Positions 1 through 8,493 of a stretch of 64,000 nt of DNA are shown piece after piece; the stretch's first letter is position 1; the number at the start of each line of letters is the position of its first letter. The stretch lies in contig JADKDU010000007.1 of the NCBI GenBank assembly GCA_016714495.1, forward strand, positions 62,001-126,000. Direction: 5' to 3'. This DNA comes from Hyphomonadaceae bacterium (GTDB lineage Bacteria; Pseudomonadota; Alphaproteobacteria; Caulobacterales; Hyphomonadaceae). The notes beneath the pieces are model-generated. The model worked only from the letters and a program-made list of their open reading frames with translations. It was not told the origin of the DNA and ran no database searches. The position numbers and the translations under genes were made by a program.

Positions 1-1069
1 TCACGGCCAGCACCTGCAGCGCCGCCAGCAAGCCATCGCCCGTGGTCGAGAAATCAGAGAGCACAACGTGGCCCGACTGTTCGCCGCCAACATTGAGGCC
101 CTTCTCCATCATGCGGGCGACGACATAGCGATCGCCGACCTGCGTGCGTTCGAGCTTCACGCCGATGCCTTTCAAGTGATTCTCAAGGCCGAGATTGGAC
201 ATGACCGTGGCGACGACGGTGTTCTTCACCAGCCTGCCCTGCTGTTTCCAGGACGAGGCGATGAGGCCGAGAAGCTGGTCGCCGTCGATGATGCGGCCGT
301 TCTCGTCGCACATGGCGACGCGGTCGGCGTCACCATCGAGCGCAATACCGATGTCGGCCCGATAGCGATGGACGGCTTCGACCATGGCGCGTGTGTCGGT
401 GGAGCCGATTTCGCGATTGATATTGAAGCCGTTCGGCTCATCGCCGATCGGAAAGATTTCAGCGCCCAGCTCGTAGAGCGCTTTGGGCGCAACCTTGTAA
501 GCCGCGCCGTTGGCGCAATCGATCACGATGCGCAGGCCCGACAGGCGCAGCTTCCTCGGGAAGGTCGATTTGACGATCTCGATGTAGCGTGACTGGGCGT
601 CGTCGACGCGCTCGGCGCGACCGAGGTCGGGCGATGCTGCGAGGTTCTCGTCGAGCGGGCGGGCCATCAGCCCTTCGATCGCGACCTCAGCCTCGTCTGA
701 CAGCTTATAGCCGTCTGGTCCGAACAGCTTGATGCCATTGTCCTGATAGGCGTTGTGCGAGGCGGAGATCATCACGCCGAGATCAGCGCGCAGGCTGCGC
801 GTGAGCATAGCGACGCCGGGCGTCGGCAGCGGGCCGAACAGGCGGACATCCATCCCCATCGCGGTGAAGCCGGCGGTGAGCGCTGGTTCCAACATGTAGC
901 CTGAGAGACGCGTATCCTTGCCGATGACCACGAGATGGCGGCGCGGATCGGAGCGGCGGAAGTAGGTGGCGGCAGCCATGCCGAGGCGCATCGCCATTTC
1001 AGGCGTGACATTGCCCTGGTTGGCGGTGCCGCGGATGCCGTCGGTGCCGAAAATCTTCCGCGCTGTCAT
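1..1069 (-). CDS. glmM: Phosphoglucosamine mutase GlmM, C-terminus cut by window edge
   Basis: Converts glucosamine-6-phosphate to glucosamine-1-phosphate in the cytoplasm, on the route to UDP-GlcNAc for peptidoglycan and lipid A. The reading frame starts at ATG 1069 (MTARKIFGTDGIRG, the canonical GlmM N-terminus) and stays open to base 1, giving about 356 of the usual 445-450 residues. The phosphoserine loop ISASHN is visible at residues 101-106, with Ser102 as the expected phosphorylated residue. The following residue is Ala where Pro is common. It is divergent from glmS, the preceding enzyme of the same pathway, across about 190 bp that must hold both promoters. Family assignment is secure; only the end is missing. 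Confidence 0.96.
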   Translation of the reverse strand, partial: MTARKIFGTDGIRGTANQGNVTPEMAMRLGMAAATYFRRSDPRRHLVVIGKDTRLSGYMLEPALTAGFTAMGMDVRLFGPLPTPGVAMLTRSLRADLGVMISASHNAYQDNGIKLFGPDGYKLSDEAEVAIEGLMARPLDENLAASPDLGRAERVDDAQSRYIEIVKSTFPRKLRLSGLRIVIDCANGAAYKVAPKALYELGAEIFPIGDEPNGFNINREIGSTDTRAMVEAVHRYRADIGIALDGDADRVAMCDENGRIIDGDQLLGLIASSWKQQGRLVKNTVVATVMSNLGLENHLKGIGVKLERTQVGDRYVVARMMEKGLNVGGEQSGHVVLSDFSTTGDGLLAALQVLAV

Positions 1070-1259
1070 TGTTCCTCACTCAACTCGACCGGCTTGCCGC
1101 TTGGGGGCAGCGGATAACCGCCACGCCATTAGCCGAAACTCCATAACCGGCCATGAAGTCGTGATTTTCATGACGGAGCTAGGCCAAGTTTTGCAATACT
1201 CTAAGTTCACCCATCTTCTAGATCACCCCCGTTAATGGGTCGGCCCGGAGCCTGAGCAA

Positions 1260-3095
1260 ATGTGCGGTATTATCGGCATTCTGAGCGACACGCCGGCGGC
1301 GCCCCGCCTGGTGGAGGCGCTGAAGCGCCTGGAATATCGGGGATATGATTCGGCCGGCGTCGCCCTGCTGGAGGGCGGAAAGCTCAAACGGCTGCGCGCG
1401 CCGGGCAAGCTCAACAATCTGGACGAGAAGGTGCGCGAATCGCCGCTGAAGGCTGGCGTCGGCATCGGCCACACGCGCTGGGCCACGCATGGGCAGCCGA
1501 ACGAGACCAATGCCCACCCGCACGCCTCGGGCCGCGTCGCGATCGTCCATAACGGCATCATCGAGAACTTCCGCGAGCTGCGCGAGGCGATGGAAGCGCG
1601 CGGGCGCAAGTTCGAGACGGAGACGGATTCGGAAACGATCGCCCACCTGATCGATGAAGGCCTGTCCAAAGGGTTGGCGCCAAAAGCCGCATTTAAAGCG
1701 ACGCTCGACCAACTGCGCGGCGCTTTCGCGATCGCGGCGATCATAGAAGGCGAGGAGAACCTGATCCTCGGCGGCCGTCGCGGATCGCCACTGGTGATCG
1801 GCGTTGGCGAGAAAGAGATGTTCCTTGGGTCTGACGCACTGGCAGTGGGGCCATTCACCCAGCGCGTGATCTATCTGGAAGAAGGCGACTGGTGCGCGCT
1901 GACACGGACATCGTTTGAGATTTTCGACGCTGCGGGGAAGAAGGTCGAGCGCGCCGAGACGCATGTGCCGGCCGCAGGCGCGGCCGCCGAGAAGGGCAAT
2001 TATCGCCACTTCATGCAGAAGGAAATCTACGAGCAGCCTGATTTCGCAGGCCGCACGATTTCCGCCTATGTCGAAGCTTTCGATCTCAAGGCCGTGCTGC
2101 CCACGCGTCCCGGCAAGAAGGCAATCGACTTCACGCAATTCGAGCGCATTCAGATCGTGGCGTGCGGCACGGCTTTCTACGCAGGTTTCGTCGCGAAGTA
2201 CTGGTTCGAACAACTTGCGGGGATCGTAACCGACGTCGATGTCGCGTCGGAATTCCGTTATCGCGAACCGGTGCTGGGGCCGAAGACACTGGCTATCGTC
2301 GTCACGCAGTCGGGCGAGACCGCCGATACGAAGGCGGCCATGGAATACTGCAAGTCGAAAGGCGTCATGACAGCGGCTGTCGTCAACGTGCCGACGTCGT
2401 CCATCGCGCGGGAATGCGACGCGATCCTGCCGACGCTTGCGGGGGTGGAAATCGGCGTGGCGTCGACCAAGGCCTTCACCGCCCAGCTCTGCGCCCTGCT
2501 CGCCACCGCCATCGCGGCTGGCCGTGCGCGTGGCTTCCTGTCCCGCGAGTCGGAGAAGGAACATGTCGCAGCGATGCTGGAACTGCCGCGTCTGATTTCC
2601 GAAGCGCTGAAGGTCGAGGAACAAGTGAAGGTCCTCGCCGTGGAAATTGCAAAGGCGCGCGACGTTCTCTATCTCGGCCGCGGCCCGCACTATCCGATCG
2701 CCCTGGAAGGTGCGCTGAAGCTAAAGGAAATCTCGTACATCCACGCGGAAGGTTATGCCGCAGGCGAGCTGAAGCATGGCCCCATCGCGCTGATCGACGA
2801 GCATACGCCTGTGATCATGGCGGCGCCGCACGATCATCTGCTGGAAAAATCCCTGTCCAACCTGCAGGAGGTCGCGGCGCGGCGCGGCAAGGTGTTCCTG
2901 GTTTCAGACGCGGCCGGCATCAAGCAGGCGGGTTCTGCTCCGTGGGGCACAATTCAGATTCCCGATTGCCTGCGCGCCATTCAGCCGATCGTGACGACCA
3001 TTCCATTGCAGCTGTTGGCCTACCACGTCGCCGTCGAAAAAGGCACGGACGTCGACCAGCCGCGCAATCTCGCGAAATCCGTCACCGTGGAGTAG
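1260..3095 (+). CDS. glmS: Glutamine--fructose-6-phosphate aminotransferase (isomerizing) GlmS
   Basis: Makes glucosamine-6-phosphate from fructose-6-phosphate and glutamine, the committed step of amino-sugar synthesis. The protein is 611 aa, the normal length. It begins MCGIIGIL, so removal of Met exposes the catalytic Cys of the N-terminal glutaminase domain (about residues 1-240). Two SIS isomerase domains follow (ACGTAFYAG, TQSGETADT, ELKHGPIALID), and the C-terminus ends in the conserved SVTVE. The start is fixed by the need for Cys2. It lies back to back with glmM. I saw no glmS ribozyme or obvious leader structure in the 190 bp upstream. Confidence 0.97.
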   Translation: MCGIIGILSDTPAAPRLVEALKRLEYRGYDSAGVALLEGGKLKRLRAPGKLNNLDEKVRESPLKAGVGIGHTRWATHGQPNETNAHPHASGRVAIVHNGIIENFRELREAMEARGRKFETETDSETIAHLIDEGLSKGLAPKAAFKATLDQLRGAFAIAAIIEGEENLILGGRRGSPLVIGVGEKEMFLGSDALAVGPFTQRVIYLEEGDWCALTRTSFEIFDAAGKKVERAETHVPAAGAAAEKGNYRHFMQKEIYEQPDFAGRTISAYVEAFDLKAVLPTRPGKKAIDFTQFERIQIVACGTAFYAGFVAKYWFEQLAGIVTDVDVASEFRYREPVLGPKTLAIVVTQSGETADTKAAMEYCKSKGVMTAAVVNVPTSSIARECDAILPTLAGVEIGVASTKAFTAQLCALLATAIAAGRARGFLSRESEKEHVAAMLELPRLISEALKVEEQVKVLAVEIAKARDVLYLGRGPHYPIALEGALKLKEISYIHAEGYAAGELKHGPIALIDEHTPVIMAAPHDHLLEKSLSNLQEVAARRGKVFLVSDAAGIKQAGSAPWGTIQIPDCLRAIQPIVTTIPLQLLAYHVAVEKGTDVDQPRNLAKSVTVE

Positions 3096-3201
3096 GCCCA
3101 CTCTGGCAGGACGGTTGCAGCTCACGCAGGAAAGGTGGGCGTGATAGAGCTTCTGTCGCGTCCTGAACCATGTCGCCACAAACCCATTGGGGAAATTTAC
3201 C

Positions 3202-4086
3202 ATGAAGCCCGTCCGCAAGGCCGTCCTGCCCGTCGCCGGTTTTGGCACGCGCGTGTTGCCGGCCACCAAGGCGGTGCCCAAAGAGATGCTGACGGTGTTC
3301 GACCGCCCATCCATCCAGTACGTCGTGGACGAGGCGCGCGAGGCGGGGATCGAGCACTTCGTGTTCGTCACCGGCCGCAACAAGCACGTCATCGAAGACT
3401 ATTTCGACAAGGCCTTCGAACTCGAAGCCACCCTCGAATCCAAGAAGAAGGACGCCATCCTGGCCGAGGTGCGCGCTGCCGCCCTGCCGCCGGGCGCCGC
3501 CAGCTTCACGCGCCAGCAATCTGCACTCGGTCTCGGCCATGCCGTGCTGTGCGCGCGCGACATCATTGGCAATGAACCTTTCGCCGTGCTGCTTCCCGAT
3601 GTGATCGTGAAGGGCACGGGCGGTTCATGCCTGAAACAGATGGTCGACGCCTACAACCAAGTCGGCGGCAACATCATCGCGGTCGACGAAGTTCCACAGG
3701 AACGCGTCAACCAGTATGGCGTGATCGATCCAGTCACCGCTGGGGACCAGGGCCCGCTGGTTAAAATGAAGGGCATGGTCGAGAAGCCTCCGGTCGAAAA
3801 AGCGCCCTCGCGCCTCAAGATCACTGGCCGCTACATCCTCCAGCCGGAAGTGTTTGACCTGCTCGCAACGCAGACGCCAGGCGCCGGCGGCGAGATCCAA
3901 CTTACCGATGCGATGCAGCGCCTGATGGGCGCGCAGGATTTCCACGCCTTCAAATATGCCGGCCAAGATTACGATTGCGGCGACAAGCTTCTGTATCTTG
4001 AAGCCTTCGTAGCGATGGCGCTGGCGCATCCGGAACTGGGCGCGAAGGCGCGCGCAGTCCTCGAAGCGACGTTGAAGAAAGCTTGA
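3202..4086 (+). CDS. galU: UTP--glucose-1-phosphate uridylyltransferase GalU
   Basis: Forms UDP-glucose from UTP and glucose-1-phosphate for polysaccharide and glycolipid synthesis. The 294-aa protein opens with the nucleotidyltransferase signature AGFGTRVLPATKAVPKEML and keeps QSALGLGHAV and the conserved EKP motif. ATG 3202 is preferred over an in-frame TTG at 3187: the protein then starts MKPVRKAVLPVAG as in the family, with a GGGGAAA Shine-Dalgarno-like stretch just upstream. It follows glmS by about 100 bp on the same strand, so co-transcription is possible. It ends 4 bp before the convergent lipoprotein gene. Confidence 0.95.
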   Translation: MKPVRKAVLPVAGFGTRVLPATKAVPKEMLTVFDRPSIQYVVDEAREAGIEHFVFVTGRNKHVIEDYFDKAFELEATLESKKKDAILAEVRAAALPPGAASFTRQQSALGLGHAVLCARDIIGNEPFAVLLPDVIVKGTGGSCLKQMVDAYNQVGGNIIAVDEVPQERVNQYGVIDPVTAGDQGPLVKMKGMVEKPPVEKAPSRLKITGRYILQPEVFDLLATQTPGAGGEIQLTDAMQRLMGAQDFHAFKYAGQDYDCGDKLLYLEAFVAMALAHPELGAKARAVLEATLKKA

Positions 4087-4090
4087 CCTA

Positions 4091-4708
4091 TCAGCCGCAG
4101 TGTTCGGTGTAGTCGATGGTTGGCGCAACGCCGGCGCGCCAACCGCGCACCGCCCCGCCTTGCACCTCGAACACGAATTTAGTCGCGCCTTGCGTAACCG
4201 TGAGGTCTGTGACTTCGGGCTCGTACTTGTTGGGCGCCTCCATTGCGGCGGCGCCAAACTTCGCTCGGATCGCATCCGCGTCTGCACCGATGCCGAAACC
4301 ATCCACGGTCTTTGCAGCGTCAGTCAGAAAATCGACACGGCCGACTTTCCCGCCTTCGACGAGGAAGCTCACGCCCTGAACCGGTTCGACGCCGAACAGT
4401 TCGAAGCAATGGCCAGGCTGCCCCTGCGCATCGACACCGGCGCCATCATAACCCTCGAGCCCGACCGGGAATTTCGCGCGCGCCTGTTCGGGCTTCATGC
4501 CGAAAGTCACGCCGCAATAACCCTCTGGCGTCACCGGGCCGCATGAAGCCAGCGCGGCCTGCTCGGCGGCCGGCGCGTTGAGATCAAGAGGCGCGGGCTC
4601 TATGGAAGCGGTGTTCCCGTGCACGCCCTCAGGCGCTGGCGCAGGGCCGCCGCAGGCTGAGACACCCAGCGCAAGGACAAGAGCGACAAATCCGGGGCGC
4701 ACGCGCAT
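4091..4708 (-). CDS. Predicted lipoprotein with SmpA/OmlA-like motifs
   Basis: A secreted lipoprotein of about 205 aa and unknown function. The N-terminus MRVRPGFVALVLALG is a signal peptide ending in the lipobox VSAC. Two stretches (YCGVTFGMKPEQARAKF and GFGIGADADAIRAKFG) look like the 'low-complexity turn plus helix' pattern of SmpA/OmlA-type folds, suggesting an internal repeat. The start is ambiguous: a GAGGGAG Shine-Dalgarno abuts ATG 4708, while GTG 4702 has better 6-nt spacing. It probably shares a transcript with the SnoaL-like gene that ends only a few bases upstream. Confidence 0.75.
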   Translation of the reverse strand: MRVRPGFVALVLALGVSACGGPAPAPEGVHGNTASIEPAPLDLNAPAAEQAALASCGPVTPEGYCGVTFGMKPEQARAKFPVGLEGYDGAGVDAQGQPGHCFELFGVEPVQGVSFLVEGGKVGRVDFLTDAAKTVDGFGIGADADAIRAKFGAAAMEAPNKYEPEVTDLTVTQGATKFVFEVQGGAVRGWRAGVAPTIDYTEHCG

Positions 4709-4713
4709 CTCCC

Positions 4714-5106
4714 TCAGAACGGCTCGAAGCAATCATAGTTGCGCTGACGGATGATCAAGCCGTCTTCGTACTCAAGCACCTGGCAGATGCGCGCCCGCAT
4801 CGCCTCGCCTGGTCGTACAGCGCCGACCAGCGTGCGCGGATAGCCGGTCCATGTATATTCAAGGATGACGCGGTCGCCGACCTCAGTGACGGTATGCACA
4901 TCGTAGATCTGGCGTTCCATCAGCCGCGAACCCGACTCGGCGCCTCGAAGTATGTCGTCCAGTTCACGCTGGGCGCCGTTGGGAACCAGCCGGTTGGGGA
5001 ATTCGTGCTGGACGACATCGGGGTGATAGAAGCCTGCAAGGTCATCGCCGACAGCGCCGCCCTCGACAGCGGCGATGTAAGCCCGGGCTTTTCGTTCGAG
5101 CGACAT
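4714..5106 (-). CDS. SnoaL/NTF2-like family protein
   Basis: A 130-aa cytoplasmic protein with the layout of the NTF2/SnoaL fold: an N-terminal helix (MSLERKARAYIAAVEGG), a YHPDVVQHEFPNRL segment, and C-terminal strands (VILEYTWTGYP, QVLEYEDGLIIRQRNYDCF). Such proteins are small cone-shaped enzymes or ligand binders. The substrate cannot be told from sequence. It is the third member of a minus-strand run after the deaminase and the broken thioesterase, and it ends 5 bp before the lipoprotein start. Confidence 0.8.
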   Translation of the reverse strand: MSLERKARAYIAAVEGGAVGDDLAGFYHPDVVQHEFPNRLVPNGAQRELDDILRGAESGSRLMERQIYDVHTVTEVGDRVILEYTWTGYPRTLVGAVRPGEAMRARICQVLEYEDGLIIRQRNYDCFEPF

Positions 5107-5149
5107 GGTCTGCTCCCGCCCAGCGCCGGATGCGCTGAGTCGCGAAAGA

Positions 5150-5331
5150 CTAAAGCACCATCTGGGTCTGCGTCACCAGTGCGACGGTTTTGCCTGCTTC
5201 GGTGGTGCCGGGTTGCACATGTCGGGACGCACCAGCATGCGAGCCTCGATCTGCTCTTTCGTTGCGGAAACGATATCCACGCCCAGAAGATCGGCGAAGG
5301 GGATGCGGGAGCTGATTGCGGGCGTACTCAT
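5150..5331 (-). pseudogene. PaaI-type hotdog thioesterase gene with an internal deletion
   Basis: The first 33 or so codons from ATG 5331 read MSTPAISSRIPFADLLGVDI and continue to EARMLVRPDMCN, the N-terminal helix and first strands of PaaI-type thioesterases. After about 5210 the sequence switches to a different frame encoding EAGKTVALVTQTQMVL and a stop, which is the typical C-terminal strand of the same family. The roughly 80-90 residues between them, including the hotdog helix and catalytic residues, are absent, and the join is out of frame. The gene should make no functional product. It sits in a minus-strand operon below the deaminase gene. Assignment of both ends rests on motif recognition. 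Confidence 0.8.
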
Positions 5332-5391
5332 GAAAGCAACCTGTGACGGCTATGCGGACATGGCGAATACCCGCGGGGTAATTGCGTGCGG

Positions 5392-6405
5392 TCAGTTCGC
5401 TGATGCGTAGGCATTGATGGCGGCAATGTGGTTCGCGATGGATGCAGCATCGAGAAACGAACCTGTGAACGAATTTTTCGCCAGCGTGATGATCTCCTCG
5501 CGTGTCAGGCCGACGGCTTGGGCTGTGCGAATATAATTGTCCGCGACGTAACCTCCGAAATAGGCGGGGTCGTCGGAATTGCAGGTCGCCTTGAGGCCGA
5601 GTTGAAGCATGCGCTTCATCGGATGGTCCTTGAGGTCATGCACGACACACAGTTTGAGATTGGACAGCGGGCAGACTGTCAGCGTCATCCCCTGCTTCAC
5701 CAGCCTCTGCGTCAGGGCCTCATCTTCAAGCGCGCGGTTGCCGTGATCGATACGATCGACGTGCAGAATGTCGAGCGCCTCATGCACATATTCGGGCGGA
5801 CCTTCCTCGCCTGCATGCGCGCAGATCTTCAGACCGCGGTCGCGCGCCGCCTTGAAGACACGCGTGAATTTGGACGGCGGGTGGCCCTTCTCCGAACTAT
5901 CGAGGCCGACACCGGCGATGCGGTCGAGATAAGGCTCGGCGGACGCAAGCGTCTTGAGTGACGACGCCTCGTCGAGGTGGCGCAGGAAGCACATGATCAA
6001 CCCTGACGTAACGCCGTATTTTGCCTCCGCTTCCTTCATTCCCGCCAGCAGGCCGTTGATTGCGACCGAAAAGGGAAGCCCGCGATCAGTGTGCGTTTCG
6101 GGGTCAAAGAAGATTTCGGCATGGCGTCCGCCGTCGGCGTTCAGGCGCTCGAAATAAGCTAGCGCCAGATCGCGGAAATCTTCCTCCGTCTGCAGCACAT
6201 TCGCGCCCTGATAATAGATATCGAGAAAGTCCTGGAGGTTGGAGAAGGCGTAGGCCGCTCTCACCTCTTGTACCGACTTGAAGGGAATGGCGACTTTGTT
6301 GCGCCGGCTGAATTCGAACATCTGCTCGGGCTCGAGCGAGCCTTCAATGTGCAAATGCAGCTCCGCCTTCGGAATGCCGCGAATGAAGGCTTCAGATACG
6401 GACAT
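5392..6405 (-). CDS. Adenosine deaminase family; probably adenine deaminase
   Basis: A 337-aa zinc-dependent purine deaminase of the amidohydrolase superfamily. Metal and catalytic motifs are intact: KAELHLHIEGSLEPE near the N-terminus, AHAGEEGPPEY, the His of RIDHG, and NSDDPAYFGGY. The details FFDPETHTDRG, AGEEGPPEY and the CPLSN.KLCV motif resemble the Pseudomonas-type adenine deaminase (EC 3.5.4.2) more than classical adenosine deaminase. The likely role is therefore adenine to hypoxanthine in purine salvage, although automatic annotation would say adenosine deaminase. It heads the minus-strand cluster that includes the deleted thioesterase. Confidence 0.9.
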   Translation of the reverse strand: MSVSEAFIRGIPKAELHLHIEGSLEPEQMFEFSRRNKVAIPFKSVQEVRAAYAFSNLQDFLDIYYQGANVLQTEEDFRDLALAYFERLNADGGRHAEIFFDPETHTDRGLPFSVAINGLLAGMKEAEAKYGVTSGLIMCFLRHLDEASSLKTLASAEPYLDRIAGVGLDSSEKGHPPSKFTRVFKAARDRGLKICAHAGEEGPPEYVHEALDILHVDRIDHGNRALEDEALTQRLVKQGMTLTVCPLSNLKLCVVHDLKDHPMKRMLQLGLKATCNSDDPAYFGGYVADNYIRTAQAVGLTREEIITLAKNSFTGSFLDAASIANHIAAINAYASAN

Positions 6406-6493
6406 GAAAAGCTCCCGGACCAGCTTGCGGGATTTGTATCAGAGGGCGCGCGATCACGCTAAGCTTTGCAGGACGTCGACAAGGAGCAATGCC

Positions 6494-6982
6494 ATGGCTG
6501 CTCGCCAGCTGACCCTGTTGCTGGCTTCTGCGCTTGTCGCCACAGCTTGCAGCGCCGCGCCCGCTCCTTCCGCCAACGCAGCGGCGGACATCGACTTCGT
6601 GCGTGGCTGCTGGGTTGCGAAGGACGCGCCAGGCGGAGCGATCGTGTCCTTCCTGCGGCTTCTCCCTTCCTCGCCCCGCGGTGATGATCTGGCGGGAGAG
6701 GTCCATCCTGTGGCCAGTCTCTATGCCAATCAGGCGCGACGCTTCACTTTCAAGCGCGACGGATCTTCAGCGACGTTGACGAATCTCGCGGCAGATTCGT
6801 CGACGCAAACCTTTATGCGCAACACAACCATTCAAGCCGGCGCTCGCAACGCGACGTATAGTTCAGGCGATACGTTGATGCATATCGCGGGGCTCAACGA
6901 GAGATTGAGAATCTTTACGGTCAAACGCGATGGATCGACCGAAGCGACGCAGTTCGCCGGCGAACGCGACGGCTGCGATTGA
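6494..6982 (+). CDS. Predicted lipoprotein, unknown function
   Basis: A 162-aa protein starting at ATG 6494, with an AAGGAG Shine-Dalgarno at 6481-6486. The N-terminus MAARQLTLLLASALVATAC is a lipoprotein signal with lipobox VATAC. The mature part begins with a linker, then DIDFVRGCWVAKD (a lipocalin-like or DUF opening) and short beta strands (RRFTFKRDG, RLRIFTVKRDG), and ends in Cys-Asp. Two Cys residues in the mature part could form a disulfide. I do not recognise the family. It is divergent from the deaminase gene. Confidence 0.72.
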   Translation: MAARQLTLLLASALVATACSAAPAPSANAAADIDFVRGCWVAKDAPGGAIVSFLRLLPSSPRGDDLAGEVHPVASLYANQARRFTFKRDGSSATLTNLAADSSTQTFMRNTTIQAGARNATYSSGDTLMHIAGLNERLRIFTVKRDGSTEATQFAGERDGCD

Positions 6983-7059
6983 TCGAATTTCACCGATCGG
7001 TTTTGAGCGCCCGTAACTGATACTTGCTAGGGTCAGGGGCCCGATAGCCGGACGAGCTC

Positions 7060-7827
7060 ATGCCTCACACGCCAGAACTGATCGCGCTTGTTGGCGACGC
7101 GCCGCACGCATGGACGATGGTCAATGCGCTGAGAAAGCGCTTTGGCGACTTTCTGGCAATCGTCGAGCGCGGCGAGCCTGCATCTGCGTTCTGGGCGCGC
7201 CGGAAGAAGAGGCTCGGTCAGGCTACCGTCGCCAGCATGAAGGCGGCGCAAATGGCGGCGAAGCTCACCAAGCCGCTTTCTCGCGGACGGCTGGCAGAGC
7301 TGCGCGAAGCGTGTGACGCGACGCCGGTAACGGGCGCAATGCGCATCGACGTCGACAATCTGAATGGCGACGACGCGCTGGCGAAGATCCGCGCGCTGAA
7401 GCCGAAGGCGGTATTCGTGGCCTCGACGGGCATGCTGCGCAGACCGCTTCTCGAAGCCTGCGCCTGCCCCGTGGTGAACTATCATTCGGGGATCAACCCG
7501 GCTTATCGTGGCGTCAATGGCGGCTACTTCGCTTTGGCCAATGGCGAGCCGGAACATTTCGGCGTGACGCTGCATCTTGTCGACCTCGGCGTGGATACCG
7601 GCCCGATCCTCGCGACCAACCGCATCCTCCTCGCCGCCAACGACAACATCCAGACTTACATGACGCTGATGGCGGCGAAGTCGCAGGACCTTGTCGTCGA
7701 CACCATGGCGAAGGTGCTGGCCGGCGAAGCAAAGCCCCTGCCGCCCAGCCCCCTTCCCTCGGCCCAGTATTACGCGCCAACCCTTGGCCAGTATCTGACG
7801 AACGGATTGAAACGCGGCGTGTGGTAG
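7060..7827 (+). CDS. Formyltransferase-domain protein (Fmt-like)
   Basis: A 255-aa protein with the formyltransferase fold of Fmt and PurN. The diagnostic block VVNYHSGINPAYRG followed by GVTLHLVDLGVDTGPIL carries the Asn and His expected at the 10-formyl-tetrahydrofolate site. It lacks the C-terminal anticodon-binding domain of methionyl-tRNA formyltransferase, so it is not fmt itself. Relatives act in sugar-nucleotide formylation or modification of natural products. The N-terminal third (VGDAPHAWTMVNALRKRFG) resembles a response to an upstream binding domain. No neighbour names the substrate. Confidence 0.82.
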   Translation: MPHTPELIALVGDAPHAWTMVNALRKRFGDFLAIVERGEPASAFWARRKKRLGQATVASMKAAQMAAKLTKPLSRGRLAELREACDATPVTGAMRIDVDNLNGDDALAKIRALKPKAVFVASTGMLRRPLLEACACPVVNYHSGINPAYRGVNGGYFALANGEPEHFGVTLHLVDLGVDTGPILATNRILLAANDNIQTYMTLMAAKSQDLVVDTMAKVLAGEAKPLPPSPLPSAQYYAPTLGQYLTNGLKRGVW

Positions 7828-7840
7828 GCGCTTCGCCGCA

Positions 7841-7947
7841 TCAGGCCTGGCAAAGCAATTCCGCGCGATAGCCTTCGAGCGCGATCGTCTCGCCGCTGTT
7901 GGCAGGCTGTCCATAGAAGATCAGATCCTGTGTAAGCGCGGTGTTGA
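7841..7947 (-). pseudogene. Possible 3' remnant of a lost gene
   Basis: Reading the minus strand gives an open C-terminal segment (ALTQDLIFYGQPANSGETIA and on to a TGA at 7841-7843) with protein-like composition and the codon use of its neighbours. There is no start codon, and the frame is closed upstream. It looks like the tail of a degraded gene convergent with the formyltransferase gene. I do not recognise the family, so this is a weak call. Confidence 0.35.
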
Positions 7948-8100
7948 GGGATCAACGGCGCTCCGCCCCCACCACGCTTATGCTCTTCGAATTGATTCCC
8001 AGCGAAATTTGCGTTGGAATCCTCAAACGGACTTTGCGGAACCGGGGCGATTAAGACACCGCGCGACGCAGAAACCTATCAACCCAACGGGAGCGTGAGC

Positions 8101-8490
8101 ATGAGCAAACCGCCCGAAGCGTTCAGCGTGACCAAGCGGATACGCAGTTTTCGTTATGCCTTGCAGGGGCTCGGCTTTGCGTTGGCGAGCCAGCATAATT
8201 TCCGCATCCAGCTGGTCGCCGCCAGCATGACGGCCGGACTTGGCTTTCTGTGGGGCGTGTCGGCGGAAGACTGGCGTTGGCTGGTGGCGGCGATCGCGAT
8301 CGTGCTTGCTGCGGAGCTGGTGAACACCGCGTTCGAGCATCTCTGCGATGTCGTACAGCCCGAGCTGCATGCATCGGTGAAGGCTGCGAAAGACGTGGCC
8401 GCAGGCGCTGTCCTTGTCGTATCCATCGGCGCCGCCATCATCGGCGTCATGGTGTTCTGGCCTTACATCGTCCACCAGTTTCGGTTGTGA
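8101..8490 (+). CDS. Diacylglycerol/undecaprenol kinase family membrane protein
   Basis: A 129-aa integral membrane kinase of the DgkA/UndPK family. The family signature is clear: AAELVNTAFEHLCD followed by AAKDVAAGAVLV near the third helix, with an N-terminal amphipathic stretch (RIRSFRYALQGLGFAL). Three transmembrane segments are predicted (about residues 37-52, 60-79 and 100-121). It phosphorylates lipid alcohols such as diacylglycerol or undecaprenol in the inner membrane and recycles envelope lipid carriers. ATG 8101 is chosen because it gives the family N-terminus and has a GGGAGCGTGAG ribosome-binding site. Upstream in-frame ATGs lie in non-conserved sequence. Confidence 0.88.
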   Translation: MSKPPEAFSVTKRIRSFRYALQGLGFALASQHNFRIQLVAASMTAGLGFLWGVSAEDWRWLVAAIAIVLAAELVNTAFEHLCDVVQPELHASVKAAKDVAAGAVLVVSIGAAIIGVMVFWPYIVHQFRL

Positions 8491-8493
8491 CGA

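Noticed and set aside
1070..1259. A glmS-type ribozyme or riboswitch ahead of glmS
   Set aside because: No matching conserved core or pseudoknot could be seen. Such ribozymes are known mainly from Gram-positive bacteria.
1218..2690. A 490-codon open frame on the minus strand opposite glmS
   Set aside because: It mirrors glmS codon structure in a GC-rich genome, has no recognisable motifs and would overlap a certain gene completely.
5105..5410. Plus-strand frame of about 100 codons over the thioesterase relic
   Set aside because: The minus strand encodes recognisable thioesterase ends. The plus-strand frame has no motif or ribosome-binding site.
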